From Campylobacter ornithocola (GTDB lineage Bacteria > Campylobacterota > Campylobacteria > Campylobacterales > Campylobacteraceae): 64,000 nucleotides of DNA. The DNA lies in contig NZ_CP053848.1 in assembly GCF_013201605.1 (NCBI RefSeq), positions 992,001 through 1,056,000 on the forward strand, in the 5' to 3' direction. This document shows positions 38,284 to 46,593 of the stretch, piece by piece; the first letter of the stretch is position 1, and each line of letters opens with the position of its first letter. The notes beneath the pieces were generated by a model. It did no database searches and was not told the origin of the DNA. It saw nothing but the letters and a program-made list of their open reading frames with translations. The position numbers and the translations under genes are program-made.

Positions 38284-38843
38284 GAGTTTTAATTATAGAT
38301 AATTATGATTCTTTTACCTACACCATAGCCTTTTATTTAAAAGAGTTAAACATTTCTTATAAAATCATCAAAAACGATAAATTTAAAAACCCCAAAAAGC
38401 TTAAAAAGTATGATTTTACTCATCTTTTAATCTCTCCTGGTCCAAATTCTCCAAAAGAATCAAAGCTAAGTTTAAAAGCTATAAAATACTTCAAAAAGAG
38501 CAAAAAAATTCTTGGAATTTGTTTGGGTCATCAATGTATAGCTTATGCATTTGGTGGTAAAATTTCTAAACTTCCAAATCCAACTCATGGTAAGGTAAAA
38601 ACTATAAATTTTAAACCAAACTCACTTTTTAAAAATCTTGAACAAAATTTTAAAATTTGTTTATATCACTCTCTTTATGTCAGTCATATAGGTAAAAAAT
38701 GTGAAATTTTAGCCCAAAGTGAAGATAATATCATCATGGTTTTAAAACATAGAAAATACGACATTTATGGAGTCCAGTTTCACCCCGAAGCTATACTTAG
38801 TCAAAATGGTAAAAATCTACTTAAAAATTTTCTAACTTTATAA
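38280..38843 (+). CDS. pabA: Aminodeoxychorismate synthase glutamine amidotransferase component PabA
   Basis: PabA releases ammonia from glutamine for PabB. The 187-residue class I amidotransferase starts MRVLIIDNYDSFTYTIAFYL. It has LLISPGPNSPKES, then the nucleophile in GICLGHQCIAYAFGG and the His-Glu pair in GVQFHPEAIL. The immediate upstream pabB-pabC fusion supports PabA over TrpG, which belongs with trp genes. It overlaps pabB by 4 bases. Confidence 0.92.
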   Translation: MRVLIIDNYDSFTYTIAFYLKELNISYKIIKNDKFKNPKKLKKYDFTHLLISPGPNSPKESKLSLKAIKYFKKSKKILGICLGHQCIAYAFGGKISKLPNPTHGKVKTINFKPNSLFKNLEQNFKICLYHSLYVSHIGKKCEILAQSEDNIIMVLKHRKYDIYGVQFHPEAILSQNGKNLLKNFLTL

Positions 38844-38863
38844 TTACTTTAAGTTATATTTTT

Positions 38864-38869
38864 TATAAT
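38864..38869 (+). promoter_or_regulatory. Candidate -10 box for cmeDEF
   Basis: TATAAT in a T-rich tract, 18 bases before the cmeD ATG and 20 bases after the pabA stop. If it is used, the leader is very short. No palindromic operator and no regulator gene lie beside it. Confidence 0.4.
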
Positions 38870-38887
38870 AAATCAAAAAGTTTAAAA

Positions 38888-40144
38888 ATGAAAATTTTAT
38901 GTTTACTTTTCTTGCCTTTATTTTTACTAGCTAACAACCTAAAAGACTTTATAGATTTAAGTTTAAATAATGAAAGTTACCTACAAAAACAGCTTCAATT
39001 TTCTAAAAGCATCTTAGAACAAGAAAGCATTCAAAATGCTTATTTGCCAAGTTTGCATTTAGGAGTTTCTTATCTTGGCTCAAACAAAGATCGCTTCATC
39101 ATAGAACCTCAAGAAAGTCTAATGAGTACACTTTCGCTTAAATTTTTACTTTTTGATGGAGGTAATAGAGAAGCAAAAATCGCCAGTATGCAAAGTTTAA
39201 AACAGCTTGCTCATCTTGAAAAAGAAAATATGGCAAATTACATGGCACTTAGCGCTAGTGTTTTGTATTTTAATTACCTTAGTTTAGAAAGTATTGTAAA
39301 GAGCTACAAACAAAAAGAAATCACTCTACAAAATCAACTCAAACGTTTAGAAAATTTTTATCAAGCTGGACTTGCTAGTCAAAGCGAACTTGAAAGCATA
39401 AGAGCAAAATATGAGTTAAGTTCTTATGAATTAGCTCAAAATGAATTAAAATTATATGAATTAAAAAATGAAATTTACAACCTTAGTAAAACACATTTTA
39501 CACCTTCTTTTCAAAATGTCTTACAAGAACCAAGTGAAGAAAAAAACAAAAGCTATGAAATAGCCCTTATGCAAGAAAAATTAAATTTAGAAAATTTAAA
39601 AATAGACTCTGCTAAAGCTGAGTTGTTTCCAAAAATATTTTTACAAAATAGTTTTAGCTTTTATGATATGAATTATAATCCTAAATTACCTTATGAATTA
39701 AAAACAACAAGTGAAGATTTTTTAAAAGAACATGGACAAAGTAATCGTTTTTTTATAACTTTTGAGTGGAAAATTTTTGATTTTGGTGCTAACCAAAAAG
39801 CCTTAGAAGCTCAAAAATACACAAGTAAAATCACCCAGCTAGAGCTTGAAAAAACCAAAAGAAAAGTAGATATAGAACTAGATAATCTTTTACAAGAAAT
39901 TGAAATTTCTAAAGTTAAAATAAAAGCATTAAACGCAAGTTTTAATGCAGCTAATCTAGCATTTAAAGCCATAGAAAAAAAATACATTGCAGGGCTATGT
40001 TCATATGTAGAATATCTAAATGCATTAGAATTAAAATACAAAAGCCAAAGTCAGCTTGAATTAGCTAAAAATGAATATGAAATCACGAAAGCAAGATATT
40101 ATTTTACAGCTGGGATTGATATCAAAACAAAGGTTTTAGAATGA
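38888..40144 (+). CDS. cmeD: Outer membrane efflux protein CmeD (TolC family)
   Basis: CmeD is the outer-membrane channel of the CmeDEF tripartite efflux pump. The 418-residue protein has a signal peptide ([17 protein letters not shown]) and two repeats of long amphipathic helices typical of TolC, for example NRFFITFEWKIFDFGANQKA near residue 285 and KYIAGLCSYVEYLNALELKY near 365. It overlaps cmeE by 4 bases. Identification rests on the three-gene order and sizes, which match C. jejuni cmeDEF. Confidence 0.88.
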   Translation: MKILCLLFLPLFLLANNLKDFIDLSLNNESYLQKQLQFSKSILEQESIQNAYLPSLHLGVSYLGSNKDRFIIEPQESLMSTLSLKFLLFDGGNREAKIASMQSLKQLAHLEKENMANYMALSASVLYFNYLSLESIVKSYKQKEITLQNQLKRLENFYQAGLASQSELESIRAKYELSSYELAQNELKLYELKNEIYNLSKTHFTPSFQNVLQEPSEEKNKSYEIALMQEKLNLENLKIDSAKAELFPKIFLQNSFSFYDMNYNPKLPYELKTTSEDFLKEHGQSNRFFITFEWKIFDFGANQKALEAQKYTSKITQLELEKTKRKVDIELDNLLQEIEISKVKIKALNASFNAANLAFKAIEKKYIAGLCSYVEYLNALELKYKSQSQLELAKNEYEITKARYYFTAGIDIKTKVLE

Positions 40145-40881
40145 AATTTGTATTTTTATTTTTATTTTCTTTACTTACTTTAAAAGCTGAAGAAATTTAT
40201 GCTAGTTTTGATGTACTCGCACAAAATCAATCAAAATTATCCCTGCAAAACGTTGGTATAGTCAAGGCAATCTATGCTAATGTTAATGATAAAGTAAAAA
40301 AAGACCAAATTTTACTTAAGCTTGAAGATTCTAGTGAACAAATAGCTTTAAAATTAGCACAAAATGAATACAAACTTGCCACTCTTGCACTAGAGCATGC
40401 TAAAAGTTCTTTGGAAAAATTTAAAAAAGTTCAAGAAGTAATAGATAAACAAAGTTATGAAAATATTTTATTTGAATTTCAAAAAGCACAAACTTTGCAA
40501 CAAAAGGCTTTTTTAAACATACAACACTATAAAGACTTGATAGATAAAAAAACCCTAAAAGCGCCTTATGATGGGATTGTTTCTAAAAAATACATCGACA
40601 TAGGAGATGGAGCTAAAGGAATTTCTCATGTTTTGTTTGAATTTTTTTCTTATCCAAAAGTAAAATTACTTATAAGTTTTGATGAAAAATTCAAAGATAA
40701 AGTAAAAATCGATGATATTTTTATTTATAAAATAGATTCAAACGAAAAAGAATATCAAGGTAAAATCACACTTATTTATCCAAGCATAGATATAAAAACA
40801 CGAAAAGTTTATGCAGAAGTTGAAGCTTTAAGCTTTACTCCAGGTTCTTTTGGAGAAGGAAAAATCATCACCAAGGATTAA
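40141..40881 (+). CDS. cmeE: Periplasmic adaptor protein CmeE (membrane fusion protein)
   Basis: A short membrane fusion protein (246 residues, matching C. jejuni CmeE) that bridges the RND pump and the outer-membrane channel. It has a signal peptide (MKFVFLFLFSLLTLKAEE), a lipoyl-like half motif (VGIVKAIYANVNDKVKKDQI), a helical hairpin, and the second half IDKKTLKAPYDGIVSKKYID. No lipobox Cys is present. It overlaps cmeD and ends 2 bases before cmeF. Confidence 0.9.
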   Translation: MKFVFLFLFSLLTLKAEEIYASFDVLAQNQSKLSLQNVGIVKAIYANVNDKVKKDQILLKLEDSSEQIALKLAQNEYKLATLALEHAKSSLEKFKKVQEVIDKQSYENILFEFQKAQTLQQKAFLNIQHYKDLIDKKTLKAPYDGIVSKKYIDIGDGAKGISHVLFEFFSYPKVKLLISFDEKFKDKVKIDDIFIYKIDSNEKEYQGKITLIYPSIDIKTRKVYAEVEALSFTPGSFGEGKIITKD

Positions 40882-40883
40882 TC

Positions 40884-43800
40884 TTGTATCGTTTTGCTAT
40901 CAACAATCCCATTGCTATTTTGATGTTTTTTATCGCTTTAGTAATTTTTGGTGCTTTTTCTATTTTTAGCATGCCTATTAATCTTTATCCAAAAGTAGAT
41001 ATTCCTTTGATTAAAATCACTACTACTACTAATGGAGATTTAAAATTCATAGAATCAAAAATAACCAAAGAAATAGAAAATGCAATTTCAGATGTACAAG
41101 GGATAAAAAATATCAATTCTACAAGTTATAATAATTTCTCTATTTCAGTTATCGAATTTGAATTAGGTAAAAATTTAGAAGTAGCTGCAAATGACATTAG
41201 AGATAAACTTAACACCATTACTCTTCCAGCAAAACCAACATTAGAAAAAATATCCCCTGATGCAGGTTCTGTTGTATCGTTGTTTTTAAGTTCTAATGAT
41301 AATTTAAAACTTATGCGCAAAATAGATAATGATATAAAACCTTTTTTACAAAGAATTTCTGGTGTTGGAACAATCAATGACATAGCCTTTTTAAAACCAC
41401 AAGTTCAAATCAAACTCTTACCTAATGCCTTACAAAAATACCATATCAATGCACTTGATGTTGCCAAAATCATTCAAAGTCATAATTTTAAACAATACTT
41501 AGGTGAGTTTGAAAATTCAAAAGATAATTTTACTATTAAAGGATACTTTGAAGCACAAAATTTAGAAGAGCTAAAAAATATACGTATTTTTAGTGGAATA
41601 TTTTTAAAAGATATAGCAAATATAAGCTATGGTTTAGAAGATCAAAAGCAGTTTGCAATGCTTAATGAAAAAAATGGAGTATTACTTGAGCTTAATAAAA
41701 TTTCTGGTTATAACTCTTTAAAAGTTATAGAAAATATCAAAAATTCTTTAAAAACTCTACAAACAATAGCAGGTAATGATATAGAAATTAAAATAGTTTA
41801 TGATAAAAGTCAAAATATCTTAAAACACATAAACCAAGTCATTTTTGATATGATTTTTGGTGTAGTTTTAACACTTTTAATAGTATATGTATTTTTAAGA
41901 AATATTAGTGCAACTATTTTAGCTTTTATCGTTTTACCAACTTCGATTATTTCTAGTTTTTTTCTTATTAATCTTTTGGGTTATGATATCAACCGCTTAA
42001 CTATCATAGCTCTTACTTTAAGTATAGGAATTTTTATTGATGATGCTATTGTTATAATTGAAAGTATAGCTAAAAAAGCAAAAAGTCTCCCTCCATTGCA
42101 AGCTTCATTTGAAGGAATTAAAGAAATTGGTTTTAGTGTTTTAAGTATTAGTGCTGTTTTATTGTGCGTGTTTATACCTATTGCTTATATGAATTCAATT
42201 CCTGGTTTATTTTTTAATGTTTTAGCTACAAGTGTTGCTTCTGGTGTGATTATAAGCTATCTTGTAAGTGTATTTTTAATACCTACTTTAAGTGCTAGAT
42301 TTTTAAACACTAACGAAAGCACATTTTATAAAAAAAGCGAGTTCTTGTTTAAAAAACTTGACCTTTTTTATGAAAATTTACTTTATAAAGTTTTAGCTAA
42401 TAAGATTAAATTTATCCTATCAACGCTTGTTATAATTATTTTGTGTTTTTCTTTAGCTCCTAAAATAGGATTAGATTTTCTACCTATAGAAGAAGATAGC
42501 GAAATACAAGTTTTATTAGAAAGCAAAAACGACTTATCTTTAGAAGCTATGAAGGCAAAAAGTTTAAAAGTATATGAAAATATAAAACAAGATCCAAATG
42601 TTGCCTATGCATATTTACTCATAGGATATAGTGATGCAAAGGAAATTAAAAAAGCAAAGATTTATGTAAAATTAAAACCTTTAAATGAAAGAAAATTCAG
42701 ACAACCTAAACTTATAAGTCTTTTTCAAGAAAAATTAAACTCATATAAAGATTTAAAAATAAAAGTTTTAGAACTCCCTAAAATAGAAGGAGCAGGCATT
42801 GAAGATCCGGTTCAAATTCAAATTTTAGGAGATGATTTAAAACTGATAAAAGAAGCTATTGATAGAATGAAAGAAGTGTTTTTAAAACATGAAGGCTTTG
42901 TTGCTATAGATGATAATGAAGGAGATTTAAAAGAAGAAATAGCCATCACTATCAATAAAGAAAAAGCAGCAAAACTTGGTATCAATCCTCAAGAACTTGC
43001 CTATGTTTTGGCTTATTCTTTTGGAAATTTAAGCGTTGGAAATATGGACTATAAAAATTTCAAAGATGAAATTATCCTTAGTTTTGATGAAACTTTTAAG
43101 AAAAATCCAACAAGTCTTGAGCTAATCGAACTTAAAAATCAATACAATGAAAATATAAAGCTTTCTAGCATTGCAAATTTTTCATACAAAAAAGATCTAT
43201 CACTAATCAATAGACACAATAAAACCACAAGCATAAAACTAACTTCAAGTATAGAAAACATTTCTTTAGGTGATGTAAGAAATATTTTTGAATCCAATTT
43301 AGCTTATATTTTAGGAAATAGCAATCTATCTTTTGCTTATTCTGGATTTTTAGACTTTTTAGATGATACCATTAGCGGGTTTTTATTTTCTATATCTTTA
43401 GGAATGATTTTAATTTATCTAATTCTTGCTTCTTTATACTCAAGCTTAATACTTCCTTTAATCATCATGATAAGTATGCCTTTAGCTTTTGGTGGAGCAT
43501 GTTTTGGAATTTTTATCACAGGAAATCATTTTTCTTTATTTGTACTTGTGGCTATTATTTTACTTTTTGGTATGGTAGGTAAAAATGCTATATTATTAGT
43601 AGATGTAGCTAATAAAAAATGCAATGAGGGTATGGAAGTAGAAAAAGCACTAATTTATGCAGGAAAAAGTCGTTTAAGAGCCATTTTAATGACTACTTTT
43701 GCAATGATTTTTTCTATGCTTCCACTAGCACTTTCAAAGGGTTCTGGCTTTGAAGGAAATTCTCCTATGGCCATTGCTATTATATTTGGTCTTATTAGCT

Positions 43801-43898
43801 CTACCTTACTTACGCTTTTAGTAGTACCTGCTTTATTTAAATTTGCTTATAATTTAGATACAAAAATAAAAAAAATCTACCAAAGACAAAAAATTTAA
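40884..43898 (+). CDS. cmeF: RND efflux transporter CmeF
   Basis: The inner-membrane pump of CmeDEF, driven by protons. The 1004-residue protein (C. jejuni CmeF is about the same) has 12 transmembrane segments. It starts RFAINNPIAILMFFIALVIFG. TM4 carries the proton-relay Asp pair in IGIFIDDAIVIIESIAKKA, and TM10 has the matching Lys in FGMVGKNAILLVDVANKK. Two large periplasmic loops lie between. The start is TTG at 40884 with AAGGAT 5 bases upstream. In C. jejuni CmeDEF contributes to antimicrobial and detergent resistance alongside CmeABC. Confidence 0.93.
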   Translation: MYRFAINNPIAILMFFIALVIFGAFSIFSMPINLYPKVDIPLIKITTTTNGDLKFIESKITKEIENAISDVQGIKNINSTSYNNFSISVIEFELGKNLEVAANDIRDKLNTITLPAKPTLEKISPDAGSVVSLFLSSNDNLKLMRKIDNDIKPFLQRISGVGTINDIAFLKPQVQIKLLPNALQKYHINALDVAKIIQSHNFKQYLGEFENSKDNFTIKGYFEAQNLEELKNIRIFSGIFLKDIANISYGLEDQKQFAMLNEKNGVLLELNKISGYNSLKVIENIKNSLKTLQTIAGNDIEIKIVYDKSQNILKHINQVIFDMIFGVVLTLLIVYVFLRNISATILAFIVLPTSIISSFFLINLLGYDINRLTIIALTLSIGIFIDDAIVIIESIAKKAKSLPPLQASFEGIKEIGFSVLSISAVLLCVFIPIAYMNSIPGLFFNVLATSVASGVIISYLVSVFLIPTLSARFLNTNESTFYKKSEFLFKKLDLFYENLLYKVLANKIKFILSTLVIIILCFSLAPKIGLDFLPIEEDSEIQVLLESKNDLSLEAMKAKSLKVYENIKQDPNVAYAYLLIGYSDAKEIKKAKIYVKLKPLNERKFRQPKLISLFQEKLNSYKDLKIKVLELPKIEGAGIEDPVQIQILGDDLKLIKEAIDRMKEVFLKHEGFVAIDDNEGDLKEEIAITINKEKAAKLGINPQELAYVLAYSFGNLSVGNMDYKNFKDEIILSFDETFKKNPTSLELIELKNQYNENIKLSSIANFSYKKDLSLINRHNKTTSIKLTSSIENISLGDVRNIFESNLAYILGNSNLSFAYSGFLDFLDDTISGFLFSISLGMILIYLILASLYSSLILPLIIMISMPLAFGGACFGIFITGNHFSLFVLVAIILLFGMVGKNAILLVDVANKKCNEGMEVEKALIYAGKSRLRAILMTTFAMIFSMLPLALSKGSGFEGNSPMAIAIIFGLISSTLLTLLVVPALFKFAYNLDTKIKKIYQRQKI

Positions 43899-43938
43899 AT
43901 ATTTTTTTAGTTTTCATTTACTTTAAACTTAAATTTAT

Positions 43939-43947
43939 GGGGGGGGG
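43939..43947 (+). repeat. Poly-G tract (nine G) in promoter of autotransporter 2
   Basis: Nine G directly before TATAAT, the same length and place as in autotransporter 1. The two tracts can vary independently, giving four expression combinations if each is an on/off switch. Confidence 0.9.
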
Positions 43948-43953
43948 TATAAT
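43948..43953 (+). promoter_or_regulatory. -10 box of autotransporter 2, abutting the poly-G tract
   Basis: A perfect TATAAT, 35 bases before the ATG. The leader carries a run of 8 T in place of 6 in copy 1, followed by the same AAAGGAG ribosome site. Confidence 0.7.
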
Positions 43954-43988
43954 GCTTTTTTTTAATTTAAAATTAAAGGAGCAATCAA

Positions 43989-46217
43989 ATGAAACTTTCT
44001 TATCATACAAGTAAAGTTTTAATGGGAGTTAGCATTAGTGCTTTATTAAGCAGTGCTGCCTTAGCACAAGAGATAACTATCTACGATAGTAATATGGATC
44101 AGTATTTTGAAACTAGCGATGGTAGAAATTTCAACCTAAAAAAAGATCATACAAATAGTGATTTAACTCTAAATCTTTACCACACAGACCTAGCTAATGC
44201 TATAGCTAAAGATGAATATAAAGACCTCTCAAGAGTAAATATTAACTTAGGCTCTAACAATCTTACTTTTAAAAATACTTCTGAAGGTGCTAATTATGTA
44301 ACAAACTATACCATTAATGCTAAAAAAACAGAAGCTACAGATGTGATATTTCAAAGCTTAGATGGAAAGTCTATAGTTAATGGAGACTTTAGCATAAAAG
44401 GTTCATCTAATCCTGTAGAGGGTGTTTTAGATGATGTAAAATCTTCAGCTATTTTAATCGCTGATGGACATGGACTTCAAGGTTCTCTTGAAGTAAATGG
44501 AAATTTTACAGCAGATCAATCTACTCTATTTACCATAGGTGGCAATAAAAGTCAAAACCACATACAAGTAAATGGTAAAGCAAATATCACAAATTCAAAC
44601 TTTTCCATAGGAACAACAAGTTTTGGTGATTTAGCTTTAAATAATTATGTTTTCATGAGTGCAAGCGAAGGATTTAATGAAGATATAACAAGTTCAAACA
44701 AAGCTAGTGCAAATATGAGTAAAAATTTTGAAAGTATTGTTGGCATGAGTAGCAAAGACTTAGGACTTAGTTATGAAGTTGTAAGAGCTATGGATGTAAA
44801 AGATTTTGTTGATTATGAACTTTCTACAAAAGATAATAAACTTTTAATTAGCGGTGGTGCAAATGAAAATGTAAATAACAACAAGATGGTTTTAGAAAGT
44901 GATAAAAAATATCTAGAATTAATTAAAATTGATTTAGAAGATGCCAAAGATGATGAAGGTGCTAATAAAGAAAAAATAGATGAAGCCATTGCAAAAATTG
45001 ATGAACAAGTAAAACAAATTCAAGATATGATTGACAGTGCTGGAAGTGGAGAAATTTCTAACGACGATTATATTAAAAATGATTCTAGTGTTTCAGTTTC
45101 TAATAAAGATTTTGTTTCTAAAATTTTAGATGGACTTGCACTCGGTAAAGATTTTAATGCAATAGGTAGTATCAAATTTGACAAAGTTGGAGAACAAGTA
45201 GCAAATGATATAAAAGATTCAGCTAAATCTATCTCAAATATAAATCAAGCTTCATCAGGTATAAACTCGACCATCAATGTTTCTAATGATATATCTATAG
45301 GTTCTCGTGTAGCTATGCTAAATAATCCTTATGGAAATTATGCCATGAAGTTATCTCAAATAAGATTTGCTGCAAATGATTATAGAGGAAATTATGTAGA
45401 TAATTATAAAAACAGCATTTGGGGTAATATAATAGGTGGTGCAAATATCATAGATGGAGATAGCGGTGCTTTATATGGAGCTACTATAGGTATGGATAGA
45501 AAAGTCAATGATGATGTTATTATTGGAGCTTATTTTACTTATGCAAATGCTGAAATAAAAGATAATCTTTTGACACAAAAATCAGATAACTTCCAATTTG
45601 GTGCTTATTCTAATATCTATATAAGTCCAAAAGTTGAAGTTAATGTTAAAGCTTATGCTCAAATTTCTCCTACAGATCAAGATATTATAAATAGAGGATT
45701 TAACACAACAAATAGTGCTGATTTTAATAGAAAATTCTTTGGTTTAAGTGCTAATATGGGATATGTTTTTGATTTTAGTGATAACACTTTATTTATCAAA
45801 CCTTTTGCAGGGGCAAACTACTACTACGCACACACTCCAAATTATAGTGAAAGCGGAGTTGCTGGAAAGGATGTTAATAGCGCTAGCAACAATTCTATCT
45901 CTTTAGAATTAGGTACTGAATTTAGAAAATATATGAGTGAAGAATCATATTTATTTATCACTCCAAAAATAGAACAATATGTAATGAACAATGGAGATGA
46001 TTTTGTAGCAAGTTTAAATGGAGTAGCACTACCTAGTGTAAAAAGTAATGATAAGAAAAAAACTTATGGACAAATCATTGTAGGTGGTAATGTAGATATT
46101 AATGAACAATTTAGCTTAAATGCAGGTATTGGAGCTAAACAAATACTAGCTGGTAAAACAGATGGTAAAAATGAAACTTATGTAAGTGGTCAAGTAGGTT
46201 TTAAATATAAATTCTAA
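43989..46217 (+). CDS. Autotransporter outer-membrane beta-barrel protein 2 (type Va)
   Basis: A 742-residue paralogue of the protein at 32398-34722. The first 29 residues are identical, including the signal peptide cut after Ala26. The passenger (about 27-300) differs (STLFTIGGNKSQNHIQVNGK, ISGGANENVNNNKM) but keeps the same style. A helical linker lies near 306-349 (DEAIAKIDEQVKQIQDMID). The barrel runs from about 476 (IWGNIIGGANIIDGDSG) to GFKYKF, with two stretches nearly identical at DNA level. The passenger divergence and conserved ends look like antigenic diversification of a surface protein. The ligand is unknown. Confidence 0.9.
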   Translation: MKLSYHTSKVLMGVSISALLSSAALAQEITIYDSNMDQYFETSDGRNFNLKKDHTNSDLTLNLYHTDLANAIAKDEYKDLSRVNINLGSNNLTFKNTSEGANYVTNYTINAKKTEATDVIFQSLDGKSIVNGDFSIKGSSNPVEGVLDDVKSSAILIADGHGLQGSLEVNGNFTADQSTLFTIGGNKSQNHIQVNGKANITNSNFSIGTTSFGDLALNNYVFMSASEGFNEDITSSNKASANMSKNFESIVGMSSKDLGLSYEVVRAMDVKDFVDYELSTKDNKLLISGGANENVNNNKMVLESDKKYLELIKIDLEDAKDDEGANKEKIDEAIAKIDEQVKQIQDMIDSAGSGEISNDDYIKNDSSVSVSNKDFVSKILDGLALGKDFNAIGSIKFDKVGEQVANDIKDSAKSISNINQASSGINSTINVSNDISIGSRVAMLNNPYGNYAMKLSQIRFAANDYRGNYVDNYKNSIWGNIIGGANIIDGDSGALYGATIGMDRKVNDDVIIGAYFTYANAEIKDNLLTQKSDNFQFGAYSNIYISPKVEVNVKAYAQISPTDQDIINRGFNTTNSADFNRKFFGLSANMGYVFDFSDNTLFIKPFAGANYYYAHTPNYSESGVAGKDVNSASNNSISLELGTEFRKYMSEESYLFITPKIEQYVMNNGDDFVASLNGVALPSVKSNDKKKTYGQIIVGGNVDINEQFSLNAGIGAKQILAGKTDGKNETYVSGQVGFKYKF
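45891..46009 (+). repeat. 3' direct repeat block a (barrel) of autotransporter 2
   Basis: Matches 34393-34511 over 119 bases with one silent difference. It is part of the mosaic identity between the two barrels. Confidence 0.9.
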
Positions 46218-46271
46218 AAATTTCGAGAAACTCCTTAGATGCTAGAGTAAAAACTCTAGCATTTTAAAAAT
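46047..46271 (+). repeat. 3' direct repeat block b (barrel end plus terminator) of autotransporter 2
   Basis: Matches 34552-34776 over 225 bases with one mismatch. The last 8 bases lie inside the 3' end of the convergent ArsC-like gene, supplying its stop and final Phe codon. Confidence 0.92.
46239..46265 (+). terminator. Intrinsic terminator of autotransporter 2
   Basis: The same ATGCTAGAGT-AAAA-ACTCTAGCAT stem-loop with a following T tract as in copy 1. The ArsC-like gene converges on it and ends at 46264, so it may serve both strands. Confidence 0.85.
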
Positions 46272-46593
46272 CCTCATATTCCTTAGCTATAAAAATTTCA
46301 TCATCTTTTACGATTAATGGGCGTTTTATAAGTGTTGGACTTTGCAAAATTATCGCTTTAATCTCATCCTGACTTAGACTTTGGAGTTTTTCTTTACTTA
46401 ATCCTATTTTTCTAGCACTCATACCTGCTGTATTTACAAGTTCTAAAATACTTCTTTTGCTAAGCCAAAAATTTAAAGTTATTTCATCTAATTTTTTAAT
46501 ATCAAAAAATTCAAATTTAATCTGCTTAGAGTTTAAATAATCCATGGCCTTTTTAACACTATTGCAGTTTTTTATACCATAAAATTTTAACAT
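46264..46593 (-). CDS. ArsC/Spx family protein (YffB-like)
   Basis: A 109-residue thioredoxin-like protein with FYGIKNCNSVKKAMDYLNSK, the single-Cys motif of ArsC/Spx relatives, near residue 4. FFDIKKLDEITLNFWL and SPTLIKRPLIVKDDEIFIA, with the usual cis-Pro segment, follow. It lacks the second Cys of true CxxC members. The function is not established; arsenate reduction should not be assumed. It overlaps aroG by 7 bases. Its last two codons fall in the autotransporter repeat. Confidence 0.88.
   Translation of the reverse strand: MLKFYGIKNCNSVKKAMDYLNSKQIKFEFFDIKKLDEITLNFWLSKRSILELVNTAGMSARKIGLSKEKLQSLSQDEIKAIILQSPTLIKRPLIVKDDEIFIAKEYEDF

Larger units (their letters stand above)
43911..44076 (+). 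repeat. 5' direct repeat: promoter, leader and signal peptide of autotransporter 2
   Basis: A 166-base near-identical copy of 32322-32485, differing only in having two more T after the -10 box. It begins 13 bases after the cmeF stop, so the junction between unique and repeated DNA is sharp. Confidence 0.95.

Noticed and set aside
46264..46593. Arsenate reductase function for the ArsC-like protein
   Set aside because: It has the short YffB/Spx-like form with one Cys in the motif and no arsenic genes nearby, so an arsenate role is not supported.
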